From: Deinococcus sp. JMULE3
GTDB lineage: Bacteria > Deinococcota > Deinococci > Deinococcales > Deinococcaceae
DNA length: 64,000 nt
Assembly (NCBI RefSeq): GCF_013337115.1
Contig: NZ_SGWE01000002.1
Location: 106,846-170,845, forward strand
Direction of reading: 5' to 3'
The translations under genes and the position numbers were made by a program. Shown here in pieces: positions 42,903 through 51,356 of the stretch. Under the pieces are notes generated by a model. It had not been told where the DNA came from. It worked only from the letters and a program-made list of their open reading frames with translations, and searched no databases. Every line of letters begins with the position of its first letter. Position 1 is the stretch's first letter.

Positions 42903-43156
42903 CGGCCGATCAGGAGACCTTCCTGATTGCCGCTGCGCTTCTCGTGAGTGTCCTGCTGGCCGTCCTGTTCCCCCTCCCGCTCCTGCACTGGGCGGTCCTG
43001 CTGGCCTGTGGGTTCGTCGTGGCGCTGGCCCTGCTGAACGTGTGGACGCTTGGTTTTGTTCGGCCCGGCGAGCGGGTCACAGCGGCCCTCGGACGCATGC
43101 CTGTGTACCTCACTGGCGGTGTGGCTGCCGCAGGCCTCGTCACGCTGCTCCTCTGA
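42899..43156 (+). CDS. Small membrane protein
   Basis: 85 residues, GTG start overlapping the upstream stop. Three hydrophobic helices (about 7-25, 28-50, 68-85). Unknown function. Confidence 0.55.
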   Translation: MTADQETFLIAAALLVSVLLAVLFPLPLLHWAVLLACGFVVALALLNVWTLGFVRPGERVTAALGRMPVYLTGGVAAAGLVTLLL

Positions 43157-43164
43157 TCTCGACT

Positions 43165-43680
43165 TCAGTCCACGGGGTGCCAGGGGTTCACCTGGCCAAG
43201 CGCGGTCTTCCGGTGAATGCGCGCGTCGATGTCTGACAGCTGCCGCAGCGTCTGGGCGTGCTCTGGCCAGATCTCGTCCAGGATGATCAGGAGTGCGCCC
43301 TCGGGAAGCGCGCGGCGCAGCGCCGTGAGCCAGTGATCGCTCGTGTGCATGGCCCGCCGCAGGCTCGGCGCGAGCGCCCGCAGGCGGCGCAATTGACGCA
43401 GCGCAGCGGGATAGGTCTCTGGGCAGTGGGACTTCATCGCGCGGCGGAACTGCTCACCGCGTACGGCGGCTGCCGCCTCCAGGGCCCCGAGTCGCTCTCG
43501 CAGGTCCTCATTCAGCCGGACTTGATGATCAGGGCGGCGGTCGCGCAGGACGCCAGTCCGGATCAGGTCACCCTCCAGCCCGGCGTCCATGAACAGAGGC
43601 AGGCGGGCACGCTGGCGGTCATTCCAGCGCTTGGCGTTGCGTTCGCTGGCCTGCTGGGGGGTGCGGGGCGTTCTCGGCAT
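43165..43680 (-). CDS. Hypothetical helical protein
   Basis: 171 residues, Arg-rich and largely helical (NDRQRARLPLFMDAGL; LRQLRRLRALAPSLRRAM). Possibly nucleic-acid binding. Start 10 bases after a junction hairpin. Confidence 0.6.
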   Translation of the reverse strand: MPRTPRTPQQASERNAKRWNDRQRARLPLFMDAGLEGDLIRTGVLRDRRPDHQVRLNEDLRERLGALEAAAAVRGEQFRRAMKSHCPETYPAALRQLRRLRALAPSLRRAMHTSDHWLTALRRALPEGALLIILDEIWPEHAQTLRQLSDIDARIHRKTALGQVNPWHPVD

Positions 43681-43690
43681 CCGTGAGACG

Positions 43691-43709
43691 TGGCCCCGGG
43701 GCGGGGCCA
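43691..43709 (-). repeat. Junction hairpin 10 nt before a start codon
   Basis: TGGCCCC / GGGGCCA, five bases after the stop at 43715 and ten before the ATG at 43680. Confidence 0.6.
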
Positions 43710-43714
43710 GGGCT

Positions 43715-44506
43715 TCACGCCACCTGGGCGTCCACGTGCTCGGGCGTCAGGGCGGTCCGCACATCCTGCGCCAGTTGCGCCGCTGGCAGCACCCAGCTCG
43801 CCCAGCGGTTGCGGTACTCGTGCGCCCAGCGGTCCTGCCCCGCGAGCGGTTCTAGGCGCCACATGACCGCCACGCCACTTGGACTGGCCTGCCGAGGGGC
43901 CCACAACCCACAGGCGGACACTTCGATGAACACGCCCGTGTCCGCACCGTCCGGCGCAAGGTGAGCGGTCATCTCACCACTCACGGCGACCCCACCCGGA
44001 TTCCAGTGCACCTTTCCTGGCCAGCCCAGGTGCCGCTGCACGGCCTTCAGGTACCGCCGGGCATCCAGTTCGAACGCGCGCTTGCCTTCCGCGTTGTACC
44101 CGACGTATCCCTGGGCGTCCGGGTACTCGCCGAGCAGTCGTTCACCGCTCAGCGCGGTCTTCACTCGGGCCTGCCACTCTTCGCAGCGGGCCCGCCACGT
44201 CCCGTCGACGTGCAGACCGGCGGCGGGCGTGAGGTGCCGCGTGAATGTCCGGCTCGCGCGGGCAGCCGCGGGATTGCGGTCCTCTCCCTCCAGGGTCAAC
44301 GCGGCATTCTCCCCACTCGGGAGGGGATGGTCGAGCAGGTGCACCGTGCCGATCAGGGCCGTCGTGAGTCCCGCCCGGCGGCACGCGGCATAGAGCGTGC
44401 GGCCCTCGCGTTCGAGGGCAACGATCTCGCTCCCGGTCGCCTGAGAGAGAGCCTGCGGCAGCCGTTCAGGGCACGCCGGGTCGAGAGTGATCAGCAGCTT
44501 TGCCAT
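43715..44506 (-). CDS. Hypothetical protein
   Basis: 263 residues, alpha/beta, starts MAKLLITLDPACPERL. No recognised motif. Confidence 0.6.
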   Translation of the reverse strand: MAKLLITLDPACPERLPQALSQATGSEIVALEREGRTLYAACRRAGLTTALIGTVHLLDHPLPSGENAALTLEGEDRNPAAARASRTFTRHLTPAAGLHVDGTWRARCEEWQARVKTALSGERLLGEYPDAQGYVGYNAEGKRAFELDARRYLKAVQRHLGWPGKVHWNPGGVAVSGEMTAHLAPDGADTGVFIEVSACGLWAPRQASPSGVAVMWRLEPLAGQDRWAHEYRNRWASWVLPAAQLAQDVRTALTPEHVDAQVA

Positions 44507-44516
44507 GACGGCTGCG

Positions 44517-44537
44517 TGGCCCCCGGAGTGGGGGCCA
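44517..44537 (-). repeat. Junction hairpin 10 nt before a start codon
   Basis: TGGCCCCC / GGGGGCCA, loop GGAGT. ATG at 44506. Confidence 0.65.
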
Positions 44538-44544
44538 GGGTTGG

Positions 44545-44895
44545 TCAGGCGCGGAGCGCGCGGCGGGACTGCATCCAGTCGTGCGCGGCGCTCGCCACCC
44601 CGCAACTCGGGCACGTCCACGTCTCGTCCGGCGCCTCGAGGAGCGTGCATTCCACATGCTTCGCGCTGCACCCCGGGCAGGCCACGTGGTACGCACCCAC
44701 GCTATCCAGCAGTCCGGGCAGTTCCACGCCCAGCACCTCTGCCAGAGCCTCCGGGGCGTACTGGAGAGCCAGCGCGAGACGTTCGAGCGTGGTGGAATCC
44801 TGAATGAGCGCACTCAGCTGCACGGTCGTCGAGCGGGGCTGAGATGCTGCTGTCGGGGGCTGGGTGACCTGCTGGTTGTCGTTGGCTTCGATCAT
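44545..44895 (-). CDS. Zinc-ribbon protein
   Basis: 116 residues. Helical middle, then a C-terminal CPGC...CPSC four-cysteine zinc ribbon (about 73-100). Could bind nucleic acid or a protein partner. Confidence 0.6.
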   Translation of the reverse strand: MIEANDNQQVTQPPTAASQPRSTTVQLSALIQDSTTLERLALALQYAPEALAEVLGVELPGLLDSVGAYHVACPGCSAKHVECTLLEAPDETWTCPSCGVASAAHDWMQSRRALRA

Positions 44896-44905
44896 GCGTG
44901 TCGCG

Positions 44906-44925
44906 TGGCCCCCGGGAGGGGGCCA
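44906..44925 (-). repeat. Junction hairpin 10 nt before a start codon
   Basis: TGGCCCCC / GGGGGCCA, loop GGGA. ATG at 44895. Confidence 0.65.
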
Positions 44926-44940
44926 GGACTGCAGGGTGCG

Positions 44941-45435
44941 TCAGCGAGGGGCGGGCGGCAGGATCAACGCCGGGAGTTCCTTCCCCACCGTCTCCGGGAA
45001 GGTCGACGGCAGGACCGGGGCCGCCACCGTGGCGTCAGGCGCCGTGAGCGTGATCAGGCCCACCCGGGCGTCCGTGCTGTACTCCACCCACACTGGCGGC
45101 TTCTGACCGTGCTGCACCCGCACCCGGTTCAGCCCTTCGGGTGTGAGCGTCCACGTGCTCAGTGTGAGTGGCCCCGCCCCCCGCACCCCATCAAGGGCCT
45201 CCAGGGTCGGCAGGAAGCGGGGATCCTTCGACGCGGCGCGCAGGGACGCCGCCACCTGCCGCGCCCGGACCGGGTGGGCGTGCACGTGATCGGCGAGCTG
45301 CGCGGCCGTCACCTCGTTCGTCGCGCGGCCGCGCCGGTGCTCCACGAGGCCGATCTCGATGGCGAACATGCGCAGGGTGGTGGGAGACAGGACCTTCAGG
45401 GCCTGCCGCAAATTGGTCTTGGTGGTGTGTTTCAT
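44941..45435 (-). CDS. Hypothetical protein, winged-helix-like N-terminus
   Basis: 164 residues. First ~90 residues look like a helix-turn-helix unit (VTAAQLADHVHAHPVRARQVAASL). Starts by ATGA overlap with the upstream gene. Confidence 0.55.
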   Translation of the reverse strand: MKHTTKTNLRQALKVLSPTTLRMFAIEIGLVEHRRGRATNEVTAAQLADHVHAHPVRARQVAASLRAASKDPRFLPTLEALDGVRGAGPLTLSTWTLTPEGLNRVRVQHGQKPPVWVEYSTDARVGLITLTAPDATVAAPVLPSTFPETVGKELPALILPPAPR

Positions 45436-45779
45436 AGAGGCGTGGGGGCCAGCAGCAGTTCCCGGGCCAGTGGGGTCTCCCAGAGGGTCAGGACCTCCTG
45501 GGCAGCCCGGGCGTCGCCCGTCCGGTTCCACCGGCGCAGCGCCGTCAGGAACGGCGTCAGGCGGGCGTCGTTCAGGGCATCCAGGGCGTCCAGGTGGAAG
45601 CAGGTCACCGCTGCTGGGGCCGCATGGTACAGCAGCCGCGCGTCCGACTCGGTGTCCGTCCCGAGGAGGAACCCGGTCGGCTCACCGTCCAGGTACGCGA
45701 AGACGCTCAGCCGGCCGATCACCATGGGTTCGCTTTCGAACGTGATCAGGTCCGGCCTGGGGCGCAGGCCGCCCGTCAC
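45432..45779 (-). CDS. Hypothetical protein
   Basis: 115 residues, GTG start in GTGA overlap with the upstream stop. Alpha/beta; no motif recognised. Confidence 0.55.
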   Translation of the reverse strand: MTGGLRPRPDLITFESEPMVIGRLSVFAYLDGEPTGFLLGTDTESDARLLYHAAPAAVTCFHLDALDALNDARLTPFLTALRRWNRTGDARAAQEVLTLWETPLARELLLAPTPL

Positions 45780-46213
45780 AGGGGGACCTGCTCGAAGGTG
45801 AGGAGGTGCTCGGTGGGCAGGCGGTGCCGGAGGCCCAGTAGCGTCCCGTACCGGACGTCCCGGTACGCGCGTTCCAGTGCGCTGTGCCGGTGCACCCCCC
45901 GGAAGATCAGGCGGCCGTCCTCCAGTACCAGGAGCGTGCCCTCGTGCATCAGGTACGCCGGGGCCTCGGGGTGCTCCTGCACGCGACTCGCCAGGGACAG
46001 GGCTTCCACCTCGCCGGGCTCCACGCGTTTCAGATGGTCGCCGCAGTACCTGTCTGCGGCGCGGGCACGGGGCGCGTCCTCTGGCAGGATCGGCACGAGA
46101 CCCTGCTGCTGCGCCGCGACGAGCAGGGCGCACACAGCCATGCAGCGCGTCGCGTCGTGGGCCGTAGGTGGGGTGCCCTGGGGCGTGAGCAGCAGACTCG
46201 CCAGGGCGGTCAC
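45776..46213 (-). CDS. Hypothetical protein
   Basis: 145 residues, GTG start in GTGA overlap with the small membrane gene. N-terminus MTALASLLLTPQGTPPTAHD resembles that of the protein at 2960-3352 (LLVTPDGALPTAHAV), suggesting a shared short domain. Confidence 0.55.
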   Translation of the reverse strand: MTALASLLLTPQGTPPTAHDATRCMAVCALLVAAQQQGLVPILPEDAPRARAADRYCGDHLKRVEPGEVEALSLASRVQEHPEAPAYLMHEGTLLVLEDGRLIFRGVHRHSALERAYRDVRYGTLLGLRHRLPTEHLLTFEQVPL

Positions 46214-46323
46214 GCGCGGCTCCCAGCGGAAGGGACGTTGGAGCGGGTGGGGTGCATGGAACCTCCGTACAGGGTGCGGCAGAGGGCGAGCGGGATCAGA
46301 ACGGACAGGATCGCGGTGAGCAT
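46210..46323 (-). CDS. Tiny single-helix membrane protein
   Basis: 37 residues. MLTAILSVLIPLALCRTLYGG forms one helix. Start lies ten bases from a junction hairpin and the stop overlaps the next gene, which supports it being translated. Confidence 0.5.
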   Translation of the reverse strand: MLTAILSVLIPLALCRTLYGGSMHPTRSNVPSAGSRA

Positions 46324-46333
46324 GCGGCTCACG

Positions 46334-46354
46334 TGGCCCCCGGGCAGGGGGCCA
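46334..46354 (-). repeat. Junction hairpin 10 nt before a start codon
   Basis: TGGCCCCC / GGGGGCCA, loop GGGCA. ATG at 46323. Confidence 0.65.
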
Positions 46355-46361
46355 GGACTGG

Positions 46362-46472
46362 TTACGGGTGCCGGGGGCCCCGGCGGACCTTCACGGCGAT
46401 GACTGCGGCCGTGAGGGTGCCGAGTGTGGCGAGCAGGCCGACGTACGCGAGGAACAGGGTGAGCAAATTCAT
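46362..46472 (-). CDS. Tiny single-helix membrane protein
   Basis: 36 residues; MNLLTLFLAYVGLLATLGTL then a second hydrophobic stretch and a basic tail KVRRGPRHP. GGAG before the ATG. Paired with the similar tiny gene downstream. Confidence 0.5.
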   Translation of the reverse strand: MNLLTLFLAYVGLLATLGTLTAAVIAVKVRRGPRHP

Positions 46473-46486
46473 GGGCACTCCAGGAG

Positions 46487-46843
46487 TCAGGCGAGGTCAA
46501 GGGCGAGTTCACGCCTCAGAGCGGCCGCGTCCCGCAGGAGGCTCGCGAGCTCCAGGCACAGGTCCGCCCGGCGGTCCAGACGCGTGAGGTCCGGCAGGGG
46601 GAGCCCGGACGCCTCGAGGCTCTCCGCGCGCAGCTCGCCCAGCTGCTGGACCGTGCGCTCGTCCGCGAGGGCCTGCTGGTCAAGTTGCTCGGCACTCAGG
46701 GGCTGCGGGGCGAGTGGGGTGGGCAGGGCGGCCCGTTCGGCCCGGGCGGCATGGAGGGTGTCCTCGTCGAGAACGTCCAGCAGGGAGATCAGGGCGACCA
46801 GATCACCCTCGCAGTGCGCGGCCAGGCGGTGCAGGACCGTCAC
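46487..46843 (-). CDS. Hypothetical helical protein
   Basis: 118 residues from GTG (GTGA overlap). Leu/Ala-rich and almost entirely helical, coiled-coil-like (SLLRDAAALRRELALDLA). Confidence 0.5.
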   Translation of the reverse strand: MTVLHRLAAHCEGDLVALISLLDVLDEDTLHAARAERAALPTPLAPQPLSAEQLDQQALADERTVQQLGELRAESLEASGLPLPDLTRLDRRADLCLELASLLRDAAALRRELALDLA

Positions 46844-47229
46844 GCGACCCGCTCCGGTGTGGCGGCCGCGACGGCCGTGATGGCGTCGGCGAGCAGTTGA
46901 CGGTCGGCGGGCGTGACGTGCAGGGTGACGTCCCCACCGTGCACGCTCAGGGTCAGGCAGGCGGGGTGCAGGGTGACGCTCGCGGGGTCCAGGGGATCGC
47001 TGTGGTCCTTGAAGGTACCAACCGCGCCGTCGACCAGGCGGGCGGCGCACGTGGCAGCCCAGGTGGGATGGAAGCCGCCACTGCCCTGCGGCGCCTCGAT
47101 CACGATGGCTTCCCCGTCGACGTCCTGCCGGTGGGCCACGTGGACGGTCAGGCCGGACGCGAGGGTAAGCGTGACCGTGTGAGTGGCCGCGGCCTGTGGG
47201 GCGGCGGGCTGAACGTTGCTGCCGGTCAT
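46840..47229 (-). CDS. Hypothetical protein
   Basis: 129 residues, beta-rich. Starts by ATGA overlap with the upstream stop. Confidence 0.55.
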   Translation of the reverse strand: MTGSNVQPAAPQAAATHTVTLTLASGLTVHVAHRQDVDGEAIVIEAPQGSGGFHPTWAATCAARLVDGAVGTFKDHSDPLDPASVTLHPACLTLSVHGGDVTLHVTPADRQLLADAITAVAAATPERVA

Positions 47230-47588
47230 GCGCGGACCTGGGTGAGGACGAGGCTCTGGGCGCGGGGTTTCTTCACGGCGAGGTTGGCGAGCGTATCCGC
47301 GTCCAGATCCCCGGCCGTGGCGAGACGATCGGCTTTCTTCCGGTCGATGGTGGCCACCTCCAGGGTCGCTGCATCCCCGAAGCATTCCCGGAAGCGGTCC
47401 AGGGGGTACTCGATGGTGGTCGAGGTGCGCAGTTCCGCCCGGTACAGGTCGGTCTGCACGGTCTCGCCGTCCAGCAGAGCGGCTTTGAGTTCCGCGCCGA
47501 GCTGGTCGCGTTCAGCTTCCAAGCCGAGGATGGTGTCGCGGAGGGTGGCGTAGCGGTCGAGCAGGTCGGTCAGGTGGGGGTTGGTCAT
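47226..47588 (-). CDS. Hypothetical protein with coiled coil
   Basis: 120 residues, AAGGAG before the ATG. N-terminal coiled coil (YATLRDTILGLEAERDQLGA), as in phage Gam-like or host-nuclease inhibitor proteins, but no firm match. Confidence 0.55.
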   Translation of the reverse strand: MTNPHLTDLLDRYATLRDTILGLEAERDQLGAELKAALLDGETVQTDLYRAELRTSTTIEYPLDRFRECFGDAATLEVATIDRKKADRLATAGDLDADTLANLAVKKPRAQSLVLTQVRA

Positions 47589-47644
47589 GGTGTCGGACTC
47601 CTTAGGGGGTGAGGGGACGTGGTGGGCAGGCCAGCGAGGTGAAG

Positions 47645-48351
47645 TCATGGGGTCATCAAGTGCAGTCGGCTGCCGCGCAGGGCGAGAGCGCAGCGGGCTG
47701 CACTGAGGGAAGCGAGCAGGTCGTCCGGCGCGTGCTCGGGGTGAGTCCAGAGGTGCGCGGCGTAGGGCGGCACGCCGCGCACCCGGACGCGGACGCCGGG
47801 TGGGGCGCGGCCCGCGAGGTCGATCAGGATGCGCAGGGCCGCCAGGGGCCCGTGGGCGACCGCGCGCAGTCCACCGCCGCGGGCGGACGTGCCGTCCGGG
47901 TGGTGGCGCAGGCGGACGATCACCCCAGGGGTCGCTGGGGGAAGTGGGGGGAGGTGGACCCGGCGGGCGCGGCGGTGCGTGCGCATGTGCCCGGCGGTGT
48001 GGTGCGCGGGGTGGTGGGCGGCGTTCTCGCCCCTGGGAATCCACTGCACGTGCAGGGCGACGCCCCGTTCCGCGGCGAGCTGAAGGAGCTCCTGCGCGGG
48101 TTCGGTCAGGGGCGACTTGGACCGCGCGAGTCCCGTCAGGACGTGCGCGGTGGCCAGGCAATCGACATACAGGTGCAGGAGGCCGGGATCGGCGTGCTGG
48201 ACCGCGAGGCGTGCGGCCTGCAGTTCCGCCTGCTGGGTGGTGTGCGCCCGCGCGCGGTGGTCGTGATGGTCACGCCGTTCACGACGGCCGCCAGGGCGTA
48301 TACATCCTGAACGGCGAGGCTGGCGTCGGTGTACGCGATCTGGTGTGGCAT
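47645..48351 (-). pseudogene. RNase H-like protein with apparent frameshift
   Basis: ATG 48351 opens MPHQIAYTDASLAVQDVYAL (first Asp). The frame changes near 48241-48262 within GCGCGCGGG. The second frame continues with QQAELQAARLAVQ (Glu), HLYVDCLATAH (Asp) and WIPRGENAAHHPAH, completing an RNase HI active-site series, then a basic tail. Both pieces are needed for a whole fold of ~235 residues. Decay, slippage or base-call error are all possible. Confidence 0.6.
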
Positions 48352-48381
48352 AGGGTGCACGGTGCCGGACGTGGGGGTGAC
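48352..48381 (-). promoter_or_regulatory. Octamer/hexamer promoter signature
   Basis: GTCACCCC (48381-48374), 9 nt, CACCGT, 7 nt, ATG at 48351. Confidence 0.6.
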
Positions 48382-48383
48382 TG

Positions 48384-48890
48384 TCACGCGGCCTGCTCCG
48401 GCTGGACGGGGGCGGGCTCGGCGAGCCACGTGGCGGGGACGCGGAGCGTGTAGACCGCGAGGCGGAACTGCGCGCGGAACTCGTCACGTGGGAGGAAGCG
48501 GCTGCGGCCGTCCCGGCAGAGGATGTCCACGCCGGCCGTGGCGTGCGACAGGCGGTACTCGCAGATGGGCCAGCCGTCCTGGTCGTGCACGCTGACCCGC
48601 ACGGGCCCACGCGTGAGACCGGCGAGGATTTCGTCGGGGGTGACGGCCGTGAGGACCTCGGGTTCTTTCGCGGCGTAGGCGCGCAGGGCCGTGACGGTGG
48701 CCTGGACGCGGCAGGGGTCGCCGGTGAGTTTCAGGGCGCGGCCCGCGGCGAGCAGACGCGCGAGGCGTTTCAGGCGCAGCTGCAGGGCGGGGCGGGCAAG
48801 AGCCACCTTGCGGAGGTCCGCGAGGGCCTGCTGAGGGGTGGGAGCGGGCTTGTGGGCGCCGGGGACGCTGATCGTCAGAGGAGTGAGCAT
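48384..48890 (-). CDS. Hypothetical protein
   Basis: 168 residues, Arg/Leu-rich helical first half, beta-rich second half (VRVSVHDQDGWPICEYRL). Start ten bases after a junction hairpin even though the upstream neighbour is divergent. Confidence 0.6.
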   Translation of the reverse strand: MLTPLTISVPGAHKPAPTPQQALADLRKVALARPALQLRLKRLARLLAAGRALKLTGDPCRVQATVTALRAYAAKEPEVLTAVTPDEILAGLTRGPVRVSVHDQDGWPICEYRLSHATAGVDILCRDGRSRFLPRDEFRAQFRLAVYTLRVPATWLAEPAPVQPEQAA

Positions 48891-48900
48891 GCGCCCGTCC

Positions 48901-48925
48901 TGGCCCACACCCCCGGTGTGGGCCA
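48901..48925 (-). repeat. Junction-type hairpin in a divergent region
   Basis: TGGCCCACAC / GTGTGGGCCA. Stem pairs differ from the CCCCC type but still pair. Ten bases before the ATG at 48890. Confidence 0.65.
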
Positions 48926-48956
48926 GATCTGCGTGTCCAGCCGATATCGTGGTCGG

Positions 48957-49298
48957 GTGCCACGCCCCCGCGAGTCGCAGCTGTACAGGTCATTCCGACA
49001 CGTGCGGGAGGACGTCACGTACGTCGTGGAACTCCATCACGACGCGGAGGACCGCCGAACGGCTCACCTGGTGCCGGTGGACGAGGTGGGCGCGTGGGCG
49101 GAGGACGTCGTGTTCACGAGTCGACCGGTTCCGGGGCGTGAGCTTCGGGGGGTATCACCGCTGGATCGCGACCTGTTCGTGATCCGGTTGTTCGATGAGC
49201 CGGTCAGCCTGGGTGCGCACGGGGAGTGGTTCACCGACCAGGAACTCACTGACGGACCGTGGGTCACCCCCAGGACGCCGCGACTCCCGCCGAAGTGA
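48957..49298 (+). CDS. Hypothetical protein
   Basis: 113 residues from a GTG preceded by TATCGT and six bases, a leaderless-type start. Beta-rich, no motif recognised. Confidence 0.55.
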   Translation: MPRPRESQLYRSFRHVREDVTYVVELHHDAEDRRTAHLVPVDEVGAWAEDVVFTSRPVPGRELRGVSPLDRDLFVIRLFDEPVSLGAHGEWFTDQELTDGPWVTPRTPRLPPK

Positions 49299-49301
49299 AG
49301 G

Positions 49302-51356
49302 TCAGTTCAGCAGGCTGACCGCGAGGATGTGTTTGCACAGCTGCACGCCATCCGGGCAGTCGCAGATGAAGGCCTCGCCCTGGCGGGTGACGGTGCGTGC
49401 TTGACTCCCGCCGGTGACCGTCCAGCCGTGTGTCGTGGGGGTGACCGTCAAGAGGTGGGCGCGGGCGAGCCGGGCCGGGTCCGCGAGGACCGTCCGGGCG
49501 CGGGGCGCGGGGGTGGGTTCGCTCAGGATGAGCGGGCCGTACGCCTGGGCAGCCTGGGTCAGCCGTTCTGCGGTGCGGAGCGTGAATCCGGCAGCGGTGA
49601 GCTGCGCGGGGGGCGTGCGGGCGAGCGTGGGGAGATCCGGGACGCCGGCGGCGCTGAGTGCGCGGGCGGTGACCTGCCCGACCCCGCTGAGCAGCGCGAG
49701 GGTCGCGGCGCGGGGTGGAAGCTGCGCGGCGAGGCTCACGCGGGTGAGGTTCACGCTGATGCTGGGGGACAGGGCGTGCCAGGCGCTCACGATGCGGAGG
49801 GTTTCCTCGCGCAGGGCCGTCAGGGTTGGCTCGTGCAGGCCACTCAGCTCCGCGGCCCCGTCGTCCCCGTGGTGGGTGGTGGCGTGCAGGAGGGCCGCGC
49901 CGATCACCGCGTCCGGCGGGGCGGTGCCCGCGTCCAGCGTGCGGGACGGAACGCTCATCAGGGCGTCGACGAGGGTGGCGCGCGACTCGTCCCCGAGGCT
50001 GGGCAGGCGGACATGCGCGGCGGCGGCCAGCAGCACGTCCAGCACCGTCGGGTCCTGTGGGAGGGCGCGAACGGCCGCGACGACGGGCACAGGGAGCAGC
50101 GCCTGACTGGCCACGCGGCCCAGTGGCGTGACGCTGAGCACGCCCCCATGGTCGGCGAGGGCACCCTGCTGGAGGAGCGTCGCCACGGCGCGGGGGGCGT
50201 TCAGGGTGCCGGTGTGCGCCGCGAAGGTCTGCTGGGCCATGCGGGTCGCCTGTGCGCGGGTGCGGGCGTACCCGCCATCCACGCAGCCGAGCAGGAAACC
50301 CAGCAGGTGCTCGCCACGGGCCAGGGGACTGCTGAGCGGTTCGAAGCGGCCGCGTTCGTACTGGCCGGGCTGCTCCGCGCGGGTGCCGAGCACCGTGACG
50401 TGGGCGCGCGTGGCGCCGGGCCGTCCGGCGCGTCCGGCGCGCTGCCACGCGGCGTTCACGGTCAGTTCCTGCCGACCGTCGGGGCCGAACGTGGTGAGGT
50501 CGTACAGAACGACGTGCTCGGCGGGAAGGTTCACGCCGACTTCCAGGGTGGGCGTGGCGATCAGGACGCGGGTGTGGCCCGCCCGGAAGTTCGCCTCGAC
50601 CTTGGCCCGGGTGTCGGGGGTGAGACCCGCATGGTGCGCGGCGCTGGCGTGCCCGGCCGTCTGGAGCTGCGCGGTGAGATCAGCGGCCCGCTGGCGGCCG
50701 TGCACGAACACCAGCGTGGACTCCCCGGGCGTGAGCACCCGCTGGAGGGCGGCGGGTTTGTCGGCGACTGCGCGGACGGTCTTGGCGGTCCAGGTGAGTG
50801 GCATCGGTCGGATGCCACCTCCAATGTGGAGGGCGCCCAGCCAGTCGGCGAGCACGCGGGGGTTCCCGCAGGTGGCCGTCAGGGCCAGGACGCGCAGGAG
50901 GGGGAGCGTGGCCCGCAGGCGCGTGAGGGCGGCGTCCAGGGCGGCGCCGCGTGCGGGGTCACTGATGGTGTGGATCTCGTCGGTGATCAGGAGGCCCACC
51001 CGCGCGAGCCAGGGGTGGTGGCGGCGCCAGCGGCGCGTCACGAGGTCCAGGCGTTCGGGCGTCATGATCAGGACCTGCGCGGCGCGGTACGGGGGGCTGG
51101 GCTGGTCGCGGGTGAACGCCTGCACGCGGCCGGGGAGGTCGGCCCAGGTGTGGGCGATCTCGTGCGCGAGGGCCTTGGTAGGCACAGTGACGATGACGCG
51201 TTCGCCGTGAGCGAGGGCGTGTCGGGCGGCCTCGCGGGCGAGATGGGTCTTGCCGCTGCCGGTGGGGCTCGTGATCAGGGCGCTGACGGGGAGCGTGGTC
51301 ACGCCGCACGCCAGGGCGAGATCCGGGCCGGAGAGGCGCGGCGCGGTGCCGGTCAC
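49302..51356 (-). CDS. Hel308/Ski2-like helicase with SWIM zinc finger
   Basis: 684 residues. LITSPTGSGKTHLAREAARH (Walker A, about 30), LLITDEIHTISD (DEIH), LALTATCGN (III), LVFVHGRQRA (IV), ATPTLEVGVNLPAEHVV (V) and QRAGRAGRPG (VI). Then a winged helix, a helix-hairpin-helix (LLSGVGQVTARALSAAGV) as in Hel308, and at the very end CDCPDGVQLCKHILAV, a SWIM finger (CxC...CxH). GTG start overlaps the upstream TGT-like stop, so the two are coupled. SF2 family certain; substrate unknown. Confidence 0.85.
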   Translation of the reverse strand: MTGTAPRLSGPDLALACGVTTLPVSALITSPTGSGKTHLAREAARHALAHGERVIVTVPTKALAHEIAHTWADLPGRVQAFTRDQPSPPYRAAQVLIMTPERLDLVTRRWRRHHPWLARVGLLITDEIHTISDPARGAALDAALTRLRATLPLLRVLALTATCGNPRVLADWLGALHIGGGIRPMPLTWTAKTVRAVADKPAALQRVLTPGESTLVFVHGRQRAADLTAQLQTAGHASAAHHAGLTPDTRAKVEANFRAGHTRVLIATPTLEVGVNLPAEHVVLYDLTTFGPDGRQELTVNAAWQRAGRAGRPGATRAHVTVLGTRAEQPGQYERGRFEPLSSPLARGEHLLGFLLGCVDGGYARTRAQATRMAQQTFAAHTGTLNAPRAVATLLQQGALADHGGVLSVTPLGRVASQALLPVPVVAAVRALPQDPTVLDVLLAAAAHVRLPSLGDESRATLVDALMSVPSRTLDAGTAPPDAVIGAALLHATTHHGDDGAAELSGLHEPTLTALREETLRIVSAWHALSPSISVNLTRVSLAAQLPPRAATLALLSGVGQVTARALSAAGVPDLPTLARTPPAQLTAAGFTLRTAERLTQAAQAYGPLILSEPTPAPRARTVLADPARLARAHLLTVTPTTHGWTVTGGSQARTVTRQGEAFICDCPDGVQLCKHILAVSLLN

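Noticed and set aside
48640..49442. Extra GGGGTGAC octamers in coding sequence
   Set aside because: No NASNNT hexamer at 9 bases and no start codon at the right distance, so not counted as promoters; the same holds for copies at 16429, 18256 and 36474.
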